Assembly (NCBI RefSeq): GCF_901709675.1
Contig: NC_051105.1
Coordinates: 3,401,104-3,465,103 of the forward strand
DNA from: Syngnathus acus
Taxonomy: Eukaryota; Chordata; Actinopteri; Syngnathiformes; Syngnathidae
Reading direction: 5' to 3'
DNA: 64,000 bases
Shown here: in pieces, positions 13,701-24,499 of the stretch
How positions within the stretch are numbered: the first letter of the stretch is position 1
Layout of the letters: every line of letters starts with the position of its first letter
Made by a program: the position numbers and the translations under genes
Notes under the pieces: model-generated
The model's input: only the letters and a program-made list of their open reading frames with translations
The model's database searches: none
What the model was told of the DNA's origin: nothing

Positions 13701-16700
13701 CGTAGTCCACCACGATGCCGTCCAGCCTGGGTCAATAACAGCCAATATTAGTCAAAAGAAACACAGTTCTTGTCTTCTGAGGAGAATTTCACTGATGACT
13801 CACTAGGTTATAGGTAATGAAAAACATGAATGAAATAGCGTAAAAACAACCCACATTTCATTTATTTTTCCTCATCATAAGGGGTTGCCATCGAGCCCCA
13901 CCTCCAGGCCTGACTCCAGAGTTGGGGCCCCAGGTGACCCCCGGTCGGGCAAAGAAAAGCCTCCCGTCCATGCACCACCATCATGATCCAAATAGAGTTG
14001 GCGCATCCCCATTCCCAAAATAAAAACAGCTATTCTCAAACACTTTACGCCACACGCCCCCTTCAAAATCCCACTTGGCGGCAGGCGGCACACCATCTGT
14101 CCCAGAAATATGCAGAAAAATCTATTTGATTTTTGCTGAAACAAATAATGTACGGCAGAGGGGTGTCTCATCATGTGACTGAACACGCTAAAGACTGTTA
14201 AAAGAGTTGTTCATCGCTCAGCCTTGACGAATGACTCGGCCAATTGACTCCCGACTTGACTGCCAATTGACTGACTTGAGTCAGCGCAACGATCATTATT
14301 GAGCTAATGGCGCAGGACACGTCCAAAGAGGCTTTGGAGAGGAAAAAGTCATCTATCAGCCTTGGATGACTACTGGGAGTTGTCCACTCTGACCTACTTT
14401 GCACTCATCTGAGACACTCATTTATTGTTTTTGCCTCTCTGAAAGTCACACGATCTTGATGACATCACCGCTGCAAAATCAGAGCATCGTCATCTTCAGG
14501 TGCTAAACCTAGAATAAATGTTCTCACCGTCCCCTCGAGCCTCCCTGCTGATCCACCTTAACAGGTGACAGCACGCTCCCTAAGAGCATTAGCACAAGCA
14601 GCGAACGAGACGCAGGAAACACGTGCACTACACAATACTCTCCCAGCTATAGACACACACACACACACGTACACACTTTTGAGGATCTACAGGCTTAAGG
14701 AGCTGTGTGTTTTTTTGGGGGCAGTTCAAGGTGAACGCAGGCCAACTCACCCTTGCAAATCCTTGTGAGGCCTGCCTCCATGAAAACAAGGAAAAAAACG
14801 TTTTAAAAGAAATGTCACTTCTGTTCAGTGTGTATGGTAGCAAACAAAGTGGAGCAGACGCAAATGGGATGAAGTGGGATGAAGCCACGTGAGAGACAAT
14901 TCACCTGAAGTCCAATACAGACACACTCTTGTAACCAGGAAGTCCCGACAGAGCGTCCTCAATCTGCACAAACACACTTTGTTACTATAGTTGGACACTT
15001 CATTTGGTACACTACTGCATAATGACAAAAAAATAGAAATGATTGTGCACAAATATAAATATTTGGCATTATGAACAGTCATTATCATTTTATACATGTT
15101 TTTTAAAAAATGTTGCGTAATTAATTACATATAAATTAAACTGGTATATTGTGATTCTAAATCTAGTAATACATGATTTTTTAGTTTATAGTTTTGCAAA
15201 GTTTTAATGGGGCGAAACTACACTTATATTAGTTTGTATTATTTCCATACATTACGGTTTCCAAATTATTACTGAGCTGAGAAGAATATCACAAAAAGTG
15301 AAGTAATGCTGAAGTAAGGAGTTCATCTCAACTTACCTGCAAATTTGTACTTTTACTATTTACTTTACTTAGTATTAAATCTGGGCTTGTTAAATTGAAC
15401 TCAAAGCTGATTTAGTCTGTCGTACCTTCTGCCACTAATACAGGAGCATTTAATTGTTTGCAATACAGCTGGGCGATATGGACTAAACTTCATAACTCCA
15501 CATTCATACAAAATATGATGAGCAAAATATCAATCCAAAAGAATTTGGGAAAAGGCAGTTTTTTGGGGGGGGTTTACTGACAGTCATCAACATTTATGAA
15601 GTCAACAATGAATAAAAAATTAAATTCCCATTGCAAAACAACTGTGCTTTAACGATTGTGCAACAAGATAAGTGTTTGTTTGTGTGTGCGTGAGAGTCCA
15701 TGTGTTTCTGTGTTAACTGCATCAATGTGTGTGCGGTTTCAAATCAATTTATCCATCTACGTGTGGCTTCGGAACCAAACTTGGACCAGACTATCACAAC
15801 AAGAAAAAAAGACAGTTGGCCACTCACACACTGTCATTATCAAATATTTTTATAATTAATTATTGTGTTGAATAATCAAATAGAATCGATTGATCGAATA
15901 ATAATTTATTTGCATTAAAGCGACTAAAAAACAGTGTTTCCCACAATTATTGTTCATTATGCAATTATTTTTGTTTATGTGATCTTATTTAGAGATCAAT
16001 GAACAACTAGACAATGGTTAAGCAATATCACAGAATGATGGATGTCATTGTTATTCAAAGTAAAAGCAGATGTTTACAAATGTCTTATTTTGATTAAACA
16101 CAAAAGACAAAGCAGTCTGCTTTTATGAAAGACTAGAGAAATCAGAGAATCATGACTTTGGAGAGGCAAGAATGAGAAGATTTGGACAACCTTAAATTAA
16201 AAAATGTCTCTAAACGATAAATCGATTGTTAAAATACGAGGTGATTAATTTGACAATTTATTCTCAATTAATCGATTAATTTTGACACCACTAATATATC
16301 CTGTATAATCCGTGTGTGTGTGTGTGTCTTAGACCTTCTGAGCAAGCTGTCTGCTGAGGGTCTGATAGTGTAGCGAGTTCTGGTCGCCCAAGTCATCGTT
16401 GTACATGACTCCTGTGAGGAGGATACTCAGCTCCACCACCTGCTCCAACACGGCCGCAGGTACTGGCTCCACGGGAATATCATTGTCCAGCTGTGAAATT
16501 GTGTGCAAGAAAAATACAACACATAAATAAGTAGAAGAGCGTGTCGCCACAGCAACTCAGTCGCATGGTTTTGTTTGGTACGCCGATTTTGTTTAGTCTA
16601 GCAACGCCAAATGCCCTTCCTAATGCAACCCGCCCATTTTTATCTGAGCGAAGAGGCAGTGGCTGAGAATGGTTGCACTGACTGGGTATCGAACCTGCGC

Positions 16701-18900
16701 GCTACTATGCTACCAGTGTCAAACACCTATGAAAAAAAGTCAAATATCAATATTAATGTTTAGCACATAGACTCACCTCAATTTCTGGCACAATGGCAAC
16801 TGGTGCTTCCTCCACGTCTTCTGTCTCCCCTAAGTCTTCTGAATTGTTAAGATATAATATTAATAATTAATCATTAACATGGTAATTAATTTCATAACAA
16901 TAAAGTATGTATCTAGGCTGGGTGATGCTCACCTTCGTTGGCAGGAGCCTTGGTGGCGATTGTCACATCAGGAGCCGGTGTGCTAAAAAAATGGATGATG
17001 GATGGATGGATGGATGGATGGATGGATGGATGGATATAAACTTAAGCAACAAGACAACATTTCCACTAATACATCATTTTTAGGTTATCACATTTTTATA
17101 AACATTATAAGCATTATTATTATTATATTATATTGTATGTAATATATTACATGATTTACCTGTAACAGAAAATAAGCTGCATTTATAGAACTGGATCATC
17201 ATGGCATTATATAATGTGTTTATTTGAGGTGCAGTGTTCATTTATTCAGATGGCGATTGACTGAAGCATGACAGCCACAATTTGAACAACTACTGTAATA
17301 ATGGTAAGTCATGTGACCTTACCCGCATGTCTGGTGTCCAGACTCAGTGGGTTCACTACGAGAGGGAGGCAAAAATAAAAAAGTCAATTGTGCAAACATA
17401 TTGTTTTGATGCTGACAAATGATTGAGAGGTTTTACCTTTTCAAGCCAGGCAGGGACATTTTCTGCATGTGTGGAGAAGAAGAAGGAAAGGTTAGCACAG
17501 ATAATAGCTTCCAGCTGAGTTTGTTGTTGTTGCGCCCTGTGTCAACCTGAAGCACCGAAAGGGTTGAGAGAGGTCAAGGGGACTTCCAAGGAGACGTACG
17601 GCGAATGTTAATGTGTTGCTAACACTAGCTTCTGCTCACTTCAGCAGACTACCTGGATCAATCTACTCGGGATGGGTGGCCCTTTGGAACAAAAGGACCC
17701 TAACATCACAAATGGGGGGCCAGGAAGTTAGTTGAAGTTGTTTTCTTAATGGTGACCCAGGAGGGCCACCATTAGTAAACATCTGGCTGGTGGCCACGAG
17801 CCATTGGGCCGTTATTAATGTTGAAGCATTTGTCAGCATTTTTTACAATTTCCTCTTTGTGCATTTGGCCTGCTTTCGTTTATTCGTTCATTCTTGGCGA
17901 GTTCTTTCGTTCACTCTTTGTTTAGGTATTTTCCCATGATCGTGTTATGTTAACATCAGCTTGTCCACATACCTTTTTGACCACCCCCTGATGCTCCTCC
18001 GATTGGCTGAAGTAGGTACCGATATCTCGCGCCGTCACTAGCCCTTCCTGACACTGGTTCATCCAGCTCTGGTACTCCTCTTGCTCGGGGAGGCGTTCCC
18101 AGAAGATTTTGAAAGCCTCCCACATAGTCTCCTGGCACACTAGAGACACATGGGGAACACAAGAACTTCCAAGTCAATACAGGAAAGTGGACAAGTAGAG
18201 TATACTGTACAGTCGAAGCTCCTGGAAAGTCACGCTTCTGTTTCTGCCACTCTAAATCTAATCATGGAATCATGATTGTATGCATGCAAGAGTGGAAACT
18301 GTAAGATCATAGCTGAGACTCTACTAGTATTCGAAATTTGAATTTATCATCACACAAGACTTCTGCAAATCTTGCAAGATTTTACCCAGAAGAATTTAAT
18401 TTTGTAATCTTCAAACACATTAACGCAACAGGCAAGTTTTTGTTGTTCCCTTGTTTTGGGAGAAGAAATAAACCCAAAATAGGACAGAATAATTGCAAAG
18501 GTCTTGAAGGTCTAGAAAAAATGATGGGTTTACCTCTGAGATTGAAGAAACTGAGGTGGTTCGCAACAACCTGCTTGGCGCTCTCCTGGGCGCACAGCTT
18601 GACTCCGCTCGGAAAGAGGATGTTGCGTTTGCGTCTGGACAGAGCCACACGACTTCCTCGGGATACAACGATGTCGGATACACGAAGGACACGCTGGAAA
18701 GACGCTGCTTTGTCGCCAAGTGCCACCTCAAGTGGACCCATGGAGGATCCTTCCAGAGCGGTGACTATTGGAGATACAAAGAATATCTCAGGCTTGACTT
18801 TTAAAGGAAATCCAACAATCAAGTCATCATACGTACCTGGCCTCAGGTCCAAAAACATGAGCACTAAACTAAATAAAAGACATCTCCACATGATGGACAT
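4431..18900 (-). CDS. impg2: Interphotoreceptor matrix proteoglycan 2 (complete, 19 coding exons, 1036 aa)
   Basis: IMPG2 is a photoreceptor-anchored proteoglycan of the matrix around rods and cones. Coding exons in transcript order: 18837-18900, 18534-18764, 17973-18139, 17437-17462, 17323-17355, 16933-16982, 16777-16838, 16335-16490, 14905-14963, 13518-13726, 12684-12718, 10686-10857, 9793-10457, 9427-9702, 9136-9355, 7892-8102, 6113-6301, 4595-4796, 4431-4514. They sum to 3111 nt and every junction keeps frame. Domain order: hydrophobic signal peptide (about 1-20), basic segment [12 protein letters not shown], first SEA domain (about 212-352), acidic linker (about 365-643), second SEA domain (644-808) with the cleavage-type motif GSIVV, two EGF-like modules (809-895), transmembrane helix (about 900-925), and a cytoplasmic tail containing [11 protein letters not shown] and [16 protein letters not shown]. 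The tail and the juxtamembrane [16 protein letters not shown] separate it from IMPG1. Human IMPG2 is about 1241 aa; the fish protein is shorter mainly in the linker. Four coding exons are only 26-50 nt. Confidence 0.95.
6113..8102 (-). other. impg2: impg2 EGF-like pair and transmembrane exon
   Basis: Exon 7892-8102 encodes Cys-rich EGF-like sequence ([43 protein letters not shown]). Exon 6113-6301 finishes the second EGF module ([17 protein letters not shown]) and carries a single helix, [18 protein letters not shown], followed by the stop-transfer sequence RTLRDQYDK. The frame across 7892/6301 is restored by a split Arg codon. Confidence 0.93.
8862..8985 (+). repeat. SINE-like fragment in an impg2 intron
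   Basis: It carries the A-box-like TGGATTAGTGG and the B-box-like GGTTTGAACCC (8916-8926), then CTTCCCGTGTGGAATTTGCA and TCTCCCACATTCCAAAACCA. This is the same family as the copy at 100-425, truncated before its 3' end. Confidence 0.6.
9136..9702 (-). other. impg2: impg2 second SEA domain (exons 14-15)
   Basis: Exons 9427-9702 and 9136-9355 encode the second SEA domain. It contains [20 protein letters not shown], then [19 protein letters not shown] and [25 protein letters not shown] fits the G-S(V/I)VV autoproteolysis motif known for SEA domains of mucins and IMPGs, so the ectodomain is probably cleaved yet held non-covalently. NQT in [10 protein letters not shown] is a candidate N-glycosylation site. 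Confidence 0.9.
9793..10857 (-). other. impg2: impg2 acidic linker exons
   Basis: Exons 10686-10857 and 9793-10457 encode a low-complexity, strongly acidic and Pro/Ser/Thr-rich linker corresponding to the glycosylated central region of IMPG2. Short acidic-plus-aliphatic units recur, such as SDIVVLEE (10741-10764), EDVVVLEE (10225-10248) and DDIVML (near 9806-9823). The 665-nt exon has two in-frame candidate donors 24 nt apart (exon edges 9793 and 9769). The opposite strand is also open over part of this exon, an effect of composition. Confidence 0.8.
13518..16490 (-). other. impg2: impg2 first SEA domain (exons 8-10)
   Basis: Exons 16335-16490, 14905-14963 and 13518-13726 encode the first SEA domain, from [17 protein letters not shown] through [20 protein letters not shown] to [16 protein letters not shown]. 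The strand after the expected cleavage turn reads DGIVV, with no Ser in the GS(V/I)VV position. By the known SEA autoproteolysis rule this copy is probably not self-cleaved, in contrast to the second SEA domain. The donor of exon 16335-16490 is weak (gtctaa). Confidence 0.85.
16595..16722 (-). repeat. tRNA-derived SINE-like copy in an impg2 intron
   Basis: On the minus strand it reads TGGTAGCATAGTAGCGCGC, then the B-box GGTTCGATACC, then a non-tRNA body ending near GCATTAGGAAGGGCATTTGG. The last phrase is typical of the body of a widespread fish SINE and differs from the copy at 100-425, so two SINE families are present. Confidence 0.55.
16991..17035 (+). repeat. (GATG)n microsatellite against an impg2 acceptor
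   Basis: About ten tandem ATGG units. On the transcribed strand this is a (CCAT)n tract ending within a dozen bases of the acceptor of coding exon 16933-16982. It may be the expanded 3' tail of a SINE. Confidence 0.9.
18534..18900 (-). other. impg2: impg2 signal-peptide exon and N-terminal exon
   Basis: Start ATG is at 18898-18900 and begins [19 protein letters not shown], a typical signal peptide. The exon ends at a CCAG/gtacgt donor (exon edge 18837). The next exon (acceptor edge 18764) restores frame with a split Val codon and carries the basic motif [16 protein letters not shown] followed by [18 protein letters not shown], matching the IMPG family N-terminal region. Reading straight through the intervening 72-nt intron is also open, but the strong donor and acceptor and the family alignment favour splicing. 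Confidence 0.85.
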
Positions 18901-19127
18901 TTTAAATCCTTGTTTAGATCCTCAAAGCAGCACTTCCCCTTGGGTTTTGCAATGATGTCCTCCAAGTTGGCATAGTTTTGAAGTCTCCCAGTGCAGAAAA
19001 AGGTCACAACACTTGAAGCAAGCGACAACTTGCTGTTTTCCTGCAAAGGTAACAGCGACAGGGTGACATGGTGTTCACAAGGCGTTTCCTGGGCAGATGG
19101 CTCCGGTAGAGAAGATCTTTGAACGCG

Positions 19128-19134
19128 CTAATCC
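19128..19134 (+). promoter_or_regulatory. CRX-type site upstream of impg2
   Basis: CTAATCC lies about 230 bp upstream of the impg2 start codon, with a second TAATC core a few bases away. CTAATCC is the consensus bound by CRX/OTX homeoproteins, which drive photoreceptor genes. IMPG2 is photoreceptor-expressed, so the match fits, but a 7-mer can occur by chance. Confidence 0.35.
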
Positions 19135-19429
19135 TGTTTAATCTAAGCCTTTTAACGGAGTTACTGGAGCGACTGGGGGGAAAGGAGGAGGTACTTAGTG
19201 CTGCTGGGTGAAACGTGGACAGAGGAAACAGGGCAACAAGTTTAAGGCTACAAAATCTCCATGAAGGGAAGGCTCTTCTCAGCAGAGGACTGCTTCCTAA
19301 AATACTCCATAGATCACTGGCACACTAGTCTACTGCTAGGGTTGAACCATTTGCTTTTCAAGCGACTGTGTTAAAACGGTGAGGTCACCTCCCACTGACA
19401 CAGCACAGGGATAGTGACTGCCAGTCAGG

Positions 19430-19640
19430 GATAACTGTGTTGGTCAAATATTTCACAAATCTGCAAAGCAGTTGTGGTTGCGATAGTGTTTGACTCTCGG
19501 CTGATCCAACCTGTGGAGTTTGTATGTTGTCTCTGGATTCTGTGACTAGTGTACACTGACTTTTGCCCAGTCAGATGAGATTGACTCCAGGCAGCACCTG
19601 CGACTTTAATGAAGATGAGGACTATAGAAATTGGATGGAA
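19430..19640 (+). repeat. Degenerate SINE-like copy between impg2 and senp7
   Basis: B-box-like GTTTGACTCTC near 19490, then CCTGTGGAGTTTGTATGTTG and an end segment TAATGAAGATGAGGACTATA followed by AAATTGGATGGA. It matches the order of the family seen at 100-425, with the centre missing. Confidence 0.55.
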
Positions 19641-19670
19641 CAACCTGGTGATGATCATAATGGGGTGGGA

Positions 19671-20110
19671 TGTCACGGAACAGAGACCGGGCGACCAAAT
19701 GTAGCACGATCCTTTATGGTAAAGGGGGAAAGGGGAAGTGGAACGCTGGACTTGCGATCTGGCTGGCGTGGCTGAGCAGCAGAGCTCAGCATATAGTCGT
19801 AGTCTGAGGCAGGCGGCGATCAGTAGCGTGGTCAAGGGATGAGCAAGTAGTCGGGGCAGGCGGCGATCAAGGCGTGGTCAGTCACTTTACGGAAGCAGTT
19901 GGCAAGCGCGCTCGTTCAGGGGACAAAAAGCAGTGGTGTCACGGACAGGGTAAGCAGACGAACTGACCACCACTGGCAGAATACACTGAGTTTAAGTAGG
20001 GGACCTAACGAGCTGTAGCAGGTGCTGGCAATTACTTGATTGGGGCTTGGCTGGAAGTCAGGTGACGCAGGAACATGACATGGGAGGGGGTGAGTCAATA
20101 GAGTCATGGT
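19671..20110 (+). repeat. Interspersed repeat starting TGTCACGG (class uncertain)
   Basis: The segment opens TGTCACGGAACAGAGACCGG followed by GCGACCAAATG, contains GGCAGGCGGCGATCA twice (around 19811 and 19857), and ends near GAACATGACATGGGAGGGGG. This arrangement is familiar from repeats spread through many teleost genomes. I see no coding region or clear long terminal repeats and cannot assign the class. Confidence 0.45.
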
Positions 20111-21463
20111 CTAACTGGTCAGCAGTTGGCTGCAGGGGATGAAGTACCCCCATCTGTCTCCTCAGATGGATGAGGCCACCGTTACTGTGCAAGCTGCAGT
20201 GTCGATTCACTGTTGTTCTCCACAGACCAATACCGATAGTATTCACTGTACATCCCTGATCTGTGGCACCTCTATTTACTTATAACTGACCATTGCCTCA
20301 TTCAAATAAGTGTTTTCCCATGCATCCAATAAGTAGAGGCCCTGATCATTCCTGTCACTTAAGACAACTTACCCAGACTTCTCTGCAGTCAACAAAATGT
20401 TTTCCCCTTTCTTTTTTTTGGATCAGAAATCCTTCCAAAAACTCCGAAGTATCAAAGAGTGCCATAATATGATCAGTCACGTATGCCGGTGGGACTGTTC
20501 CAGGACTCAGATTCTAGCAGAGGGATTGATTCATCATGCGTGCTTTTGTTCTTGTATGCCTGCCGACTACGTGCAGATTCCTGCATAAGTATAATTCAGC
20601 TGTTTGTAATTGATTAAGAGCAAAGACGGGAACTGTGAACCGAGCAACTTTAGCCACGAGAGCCTCGAAGGTGAGGTGGCACGACGCCACAATGGGAATT
20701 ACATCGAGACACATTGAGGATAGGACAGAAAATAAACACCTAAAGCTAACAGTGTAAACCTCTGATAAGATTAGAGTGGCTGGCATTGTAATGTAAACAA
20801 GCTAATAAGAATCAACACTATTTTGTCTACATAGTAACTAATCTGTATTGCTGACCGTCCACTGTAACTGAAGGTCTGACAGACTCCATGAATGGAAGGC
20901 TTGTGGCTGTTATTGAAAAGAAGGGTGGCTATATTGGTGACTGTTTTTTTTTTCCCTTTTCTTTTGGGAACTGTCAATTTGTAAATTTTGAGTTGTGATT
21001 ATTATTCTCACTTAAACAGATGAAAATAAAAAAGTGATGTGGGAACATTGTCATTTTTAATTTAGTTGCATAATACTTCTGTACACTAATAGTTGCCTAA
21101 TAATTGTGCACACAGAGATTTTCTCCTTAGGAAGCCAAAACCTCAGTTTTACTTTATGAAACAATCCGATTGAAGTTTATTCACATTTTGGATTGACTGC
21201 GGTCACTGTAGTTGTTCAATCATGAAATTAGTCCTCAAAAATACAAATTCCTAATAATTGTGCACACGGTGTATACACACACCCACACCCACACACACGT
21301 GTGTATGTACTTATATACTTATGTAAACACGAATGAAGCCTTAACATCGTATATTGTCATCTTTGGTAGCTCTTTAAGCCATCTTGTGTCAAACATAAGA
21401 AATTGCAGATGTTGAATATTTAATTGTGCAAGTATTCCGTGCGTTATGTACCCTACAGCACTA

Positions 21464-21469
21464 TTTATT
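21464..21469 (-). promoter_or_regulatory. senp7: Candidate poly(A) signal of senp7
   Basis: Minus-strand AATAAA about 410 nt beyond the senp7 stop codon. Position only. Confidence 0.3.
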
Positions 21470-21878
21470 TTTTTGTGACTTTAAACATTGCAGTGAACCG
21501 CATGTTCAGAATCGTTAAAAATCTTACATCAAATCCGGTGAATATAATTTTTGTCACACAAACTATATTTAAAACAGTTAATTCTGGACATACTTTGAGT
21601 TTGTGTACAAATTAAATAAAGACCATCATATTTATCAAAAACAACTTACAAATAATAGTATAACAATCAATAAAAAACTCTAGAGTCAACAGAAAAAGAC
21701 ATTGCACATCCATTGGTCCTTCCATTACTTTCACTCAAAAGTAGCTGGCCGTCAGCGTCATTGCCATTTTAGCTGACCGAGTGAGGAGCCGCAATTTGCG
21801 AGTTGAAGTGCAGAAAAAAAATGGATTGCTCAGTATGAGCGACGCTAATTCCTGGGTTGGCCGTGTCCTTGCTCACGT

Positions 21879-24499
21879 TTAGCTCATCTGCTGACGGTAC
21901 AGCAGCAGCACCAGCTCGCGTATTTCGTCCCGCTTCCTGCGCACCTGTCTCCGTGGAAACCAGCGTTGCAGTTGTAGTGGAAGATCAAAGTGCACCACAG
22001 GGTCCTGGAAGCCCAAACAAAATAGCACATCATCTAGTCATCCATTTTCTCGAACCTCTGTCCTCTTTAGGATTAGAGGGGAGTTGTGTGCATCTAAAAT
22101 CATTATCACACTTTGATATGGGATGAAAAATAAAGGTGTTAACTACCTTGAGGAAACTCTCCACATATTGCAGCAAGTAGAGACCACAATCGCTACTATT
22201 GTCCTGCAGAGGAACGTGACAGTGGGAACTTTTCATCTGGTCGGGACCAAAGTCACGCGTCGATCCGCGTCGTGCTTCCCATTCTGACTGCAGGTACCTG
22301 ATGTGACAAAGTAGTCACGGCGTGAATAATAACTTCCTATAACAAGCACAAACGCACACACGACAACTGCAAAAATGGCTTACTCTCGCAATAGTTTAAA
22401 GATGCGCTCGTGAAGGGACAATTTAAGGGAGTCCATTATGAGAATGCAGGGCCTAAAAGGGGAAGAAATGAGTCACTTCATTAACATCAGAAAAATAATG
22501 ATTCAAATGGAAGAAGGTGGCCATTTTGTGCCCAGTCTCACCTCTTTGACACAAACTTTGTATGGCAGGTTTTCTCTGTGCAATTCTATTAGGGAAGCAA
22601 AAATAGAAATCAGTAAAGGCTTGGACTCTTTGAGGAAGCATGCTATCCAAAAATGATTTTGACTCACCAATCGACGAGAAAAGGATTTAGTTGGCTCTTT
22701 TCCTGAAACACAAGAAATAAAATTGATTTGCACTCATTCAGGTGAAACAGATGACTGCATCAAGTGATACGGTCAAAATGTATCAGACCAGAATCTGTGT
22801 CCACACTGTCACTGCGGTTCGTCTTCCGTGGTGTGGCCGGCGCCTCATTTGAGCTTCCTGGGCCTTCAGCTTTCTCTTGCTCGGTTGAAGCGTCTGTCCC
22901 GTTGTGGATACTTTCTGCCCAAGGCTCCAACCTAGACTCCTCCAGTCCAGGAAAGCAGATGACCACCAGATACCAGTGAGCTCTAAAAAAAAAAAAATCA
23001 TGACTATTAGCATGTTAATCCATCCAACATGCTGTGTTGTTACCATAGTTGTCACATTTTTTTTCCTAGTAACATTAAATATTCTCTGAATATTACAACT
23101 TTATTCTTGTAGTATGAAAGGTCCTTTTCAAAATGTTTCTAAATGCTAATTAAAAAAACTAACCTTTTTGTGACCTTCCCAAGTTTCTTCAATATCCCAG
23201 ATTGAGTCACATTATCTTTACAGCATAGAATTTTTTTCTCATAACATTACAACTTTATCATAACATTAGGGAGTATTTTGAAATATTTTTGTAATACAAC
23301 TATTAATAATATAACTATTTGTGTAAAATGAAAACAAATACTAAAATATCACTTTAGTTTTATGAATTTAGCTTTATAACTTCGTGACTTTTCTCCCTCA
23401 CATTTGTGCATGTATGTTAACTTACTCCTGATTGACAGGAACAAATAGGAAGTCCTTTTCAAAAATGTCCACGTGGCGCGTCCACGTCTTCACTCTCTGG
23501 TGCCGTTTCTGCCTCTGACAGCTAAACGTAAGAAAAGAAATGGGATGAATAGTAGTTCTCTCAAATCGTTTTCCATCTTGAGATAAAAAAAAAACCCTCA
23601 CGATTCTGTAATATTGCCTTCGCTAGCATTGTCTCTGCGAGTGAGCTGCTTGTAGAAGAAGCTGCTGAAGATGTGCGAGCGCTCGACAACGTCACGTAAC
23701 GAGTTCTGGAGGAGATATCTGAGTTGAGGGCACATAAATTAATTGAACTCCAAGTGAGCAAAGAGCACCGCGATGTATAGTCACCGTCACACTCACTTGA
23801 GGTAAAAGTCGATGATGACGTCATTGAGGTACTGGCCACTGTCGAGACACTGCAGGTCTTCCATTGTCACTGTGATTCCACCTTTGAGTGGCGGAGGAGG
23901 AAACTGGATCAATCTAAACACAAGTTAAAGAACAAATACGATGAAAGGGGTCAAGAAAGTGTATTGCCACACCAACAAGAATAAAGTAGTAATGTTATAA
24001 ATGAAAAAAAGGTGTGGGTATGAGGGGAAAAAAAACATCCATACTATTACAAGGAAAAGTATCATTCCTGCTGATTATATCAAATTGATATTGGTACTGG
24101 ACAGTACTCTAGGCTGCAATATCAATATAGGAAGTGGAAAAAGTTGTATTGGAACGCCCCAAAACACTTTGCATATCTTAACAATTCAGTGCAAAATCAT
24201 TCCGTCGTTGCGTGTTTTTAGCTCTTAATGTATATCATCATGACTTGACAGGGTCTTTAAGCGCATGTTAGATACTTGTCACTCTCAATAAAACAGGAAT
24301 TAAATTGGATACAACAAAACTGATTTCTTTACATACTATTGCAGCTGCATTCATTCCATCCTAGGACTTACCGGTGGGATAGGCCCAGATGTTTGTATTT
24401 AACCCAAGTAGAGTCCGGTTGACACATGGTCACTGTGTACGCTCCTGTAGTTCTACGCCGACATAGCGTGTACAGAGGTGTGTCTGTCGTTTCGTCCTC
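21879..24499 (-). other. senp7: senp7 catalytic domain exons
   Basis: The C48 domain opens after [20 protein letters not shown] and continues with [96 protein letters not shown] and the Cys motif. A poorly conserved acidic insert (about residues 806-870) sits between the His and Asp segments, the expected loop of SENP6/7. The 44-nt exon 22542-22585 supplies SKR before PCILIMD and is needed to keep frame. Confidence 0.93.

Larger units (their letters stand above)
19050..21400. other. Spacer between impg2 promoter side and senp7 3' end
   Basis: Apart from the two repeats described at 19430-19640 and 19671-20110 and short CA tracts near 21270-21300, I see nothing. No open frame here shows a recognisable domain or a splice chain. 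Confidence 0.5.

Noticed and set aside
16981-17040. CRISPR-like or satellite array
   Set aside because: A simple tetranucleotide repeat without spacers.
18382-18900. Continuous 172-codon impg2 N-terminal frame
   Set aside because: It reads through two introns with good GT-AG signals; the spliced model matches the family and joins the next exon in frame.
18338-18955. 205-codon plus-strand open frame
   Set aside because: It lies antisense to impg2 exons 1 and 2 and shows no domain; the minus strand carries the conserved protein and splice sites.
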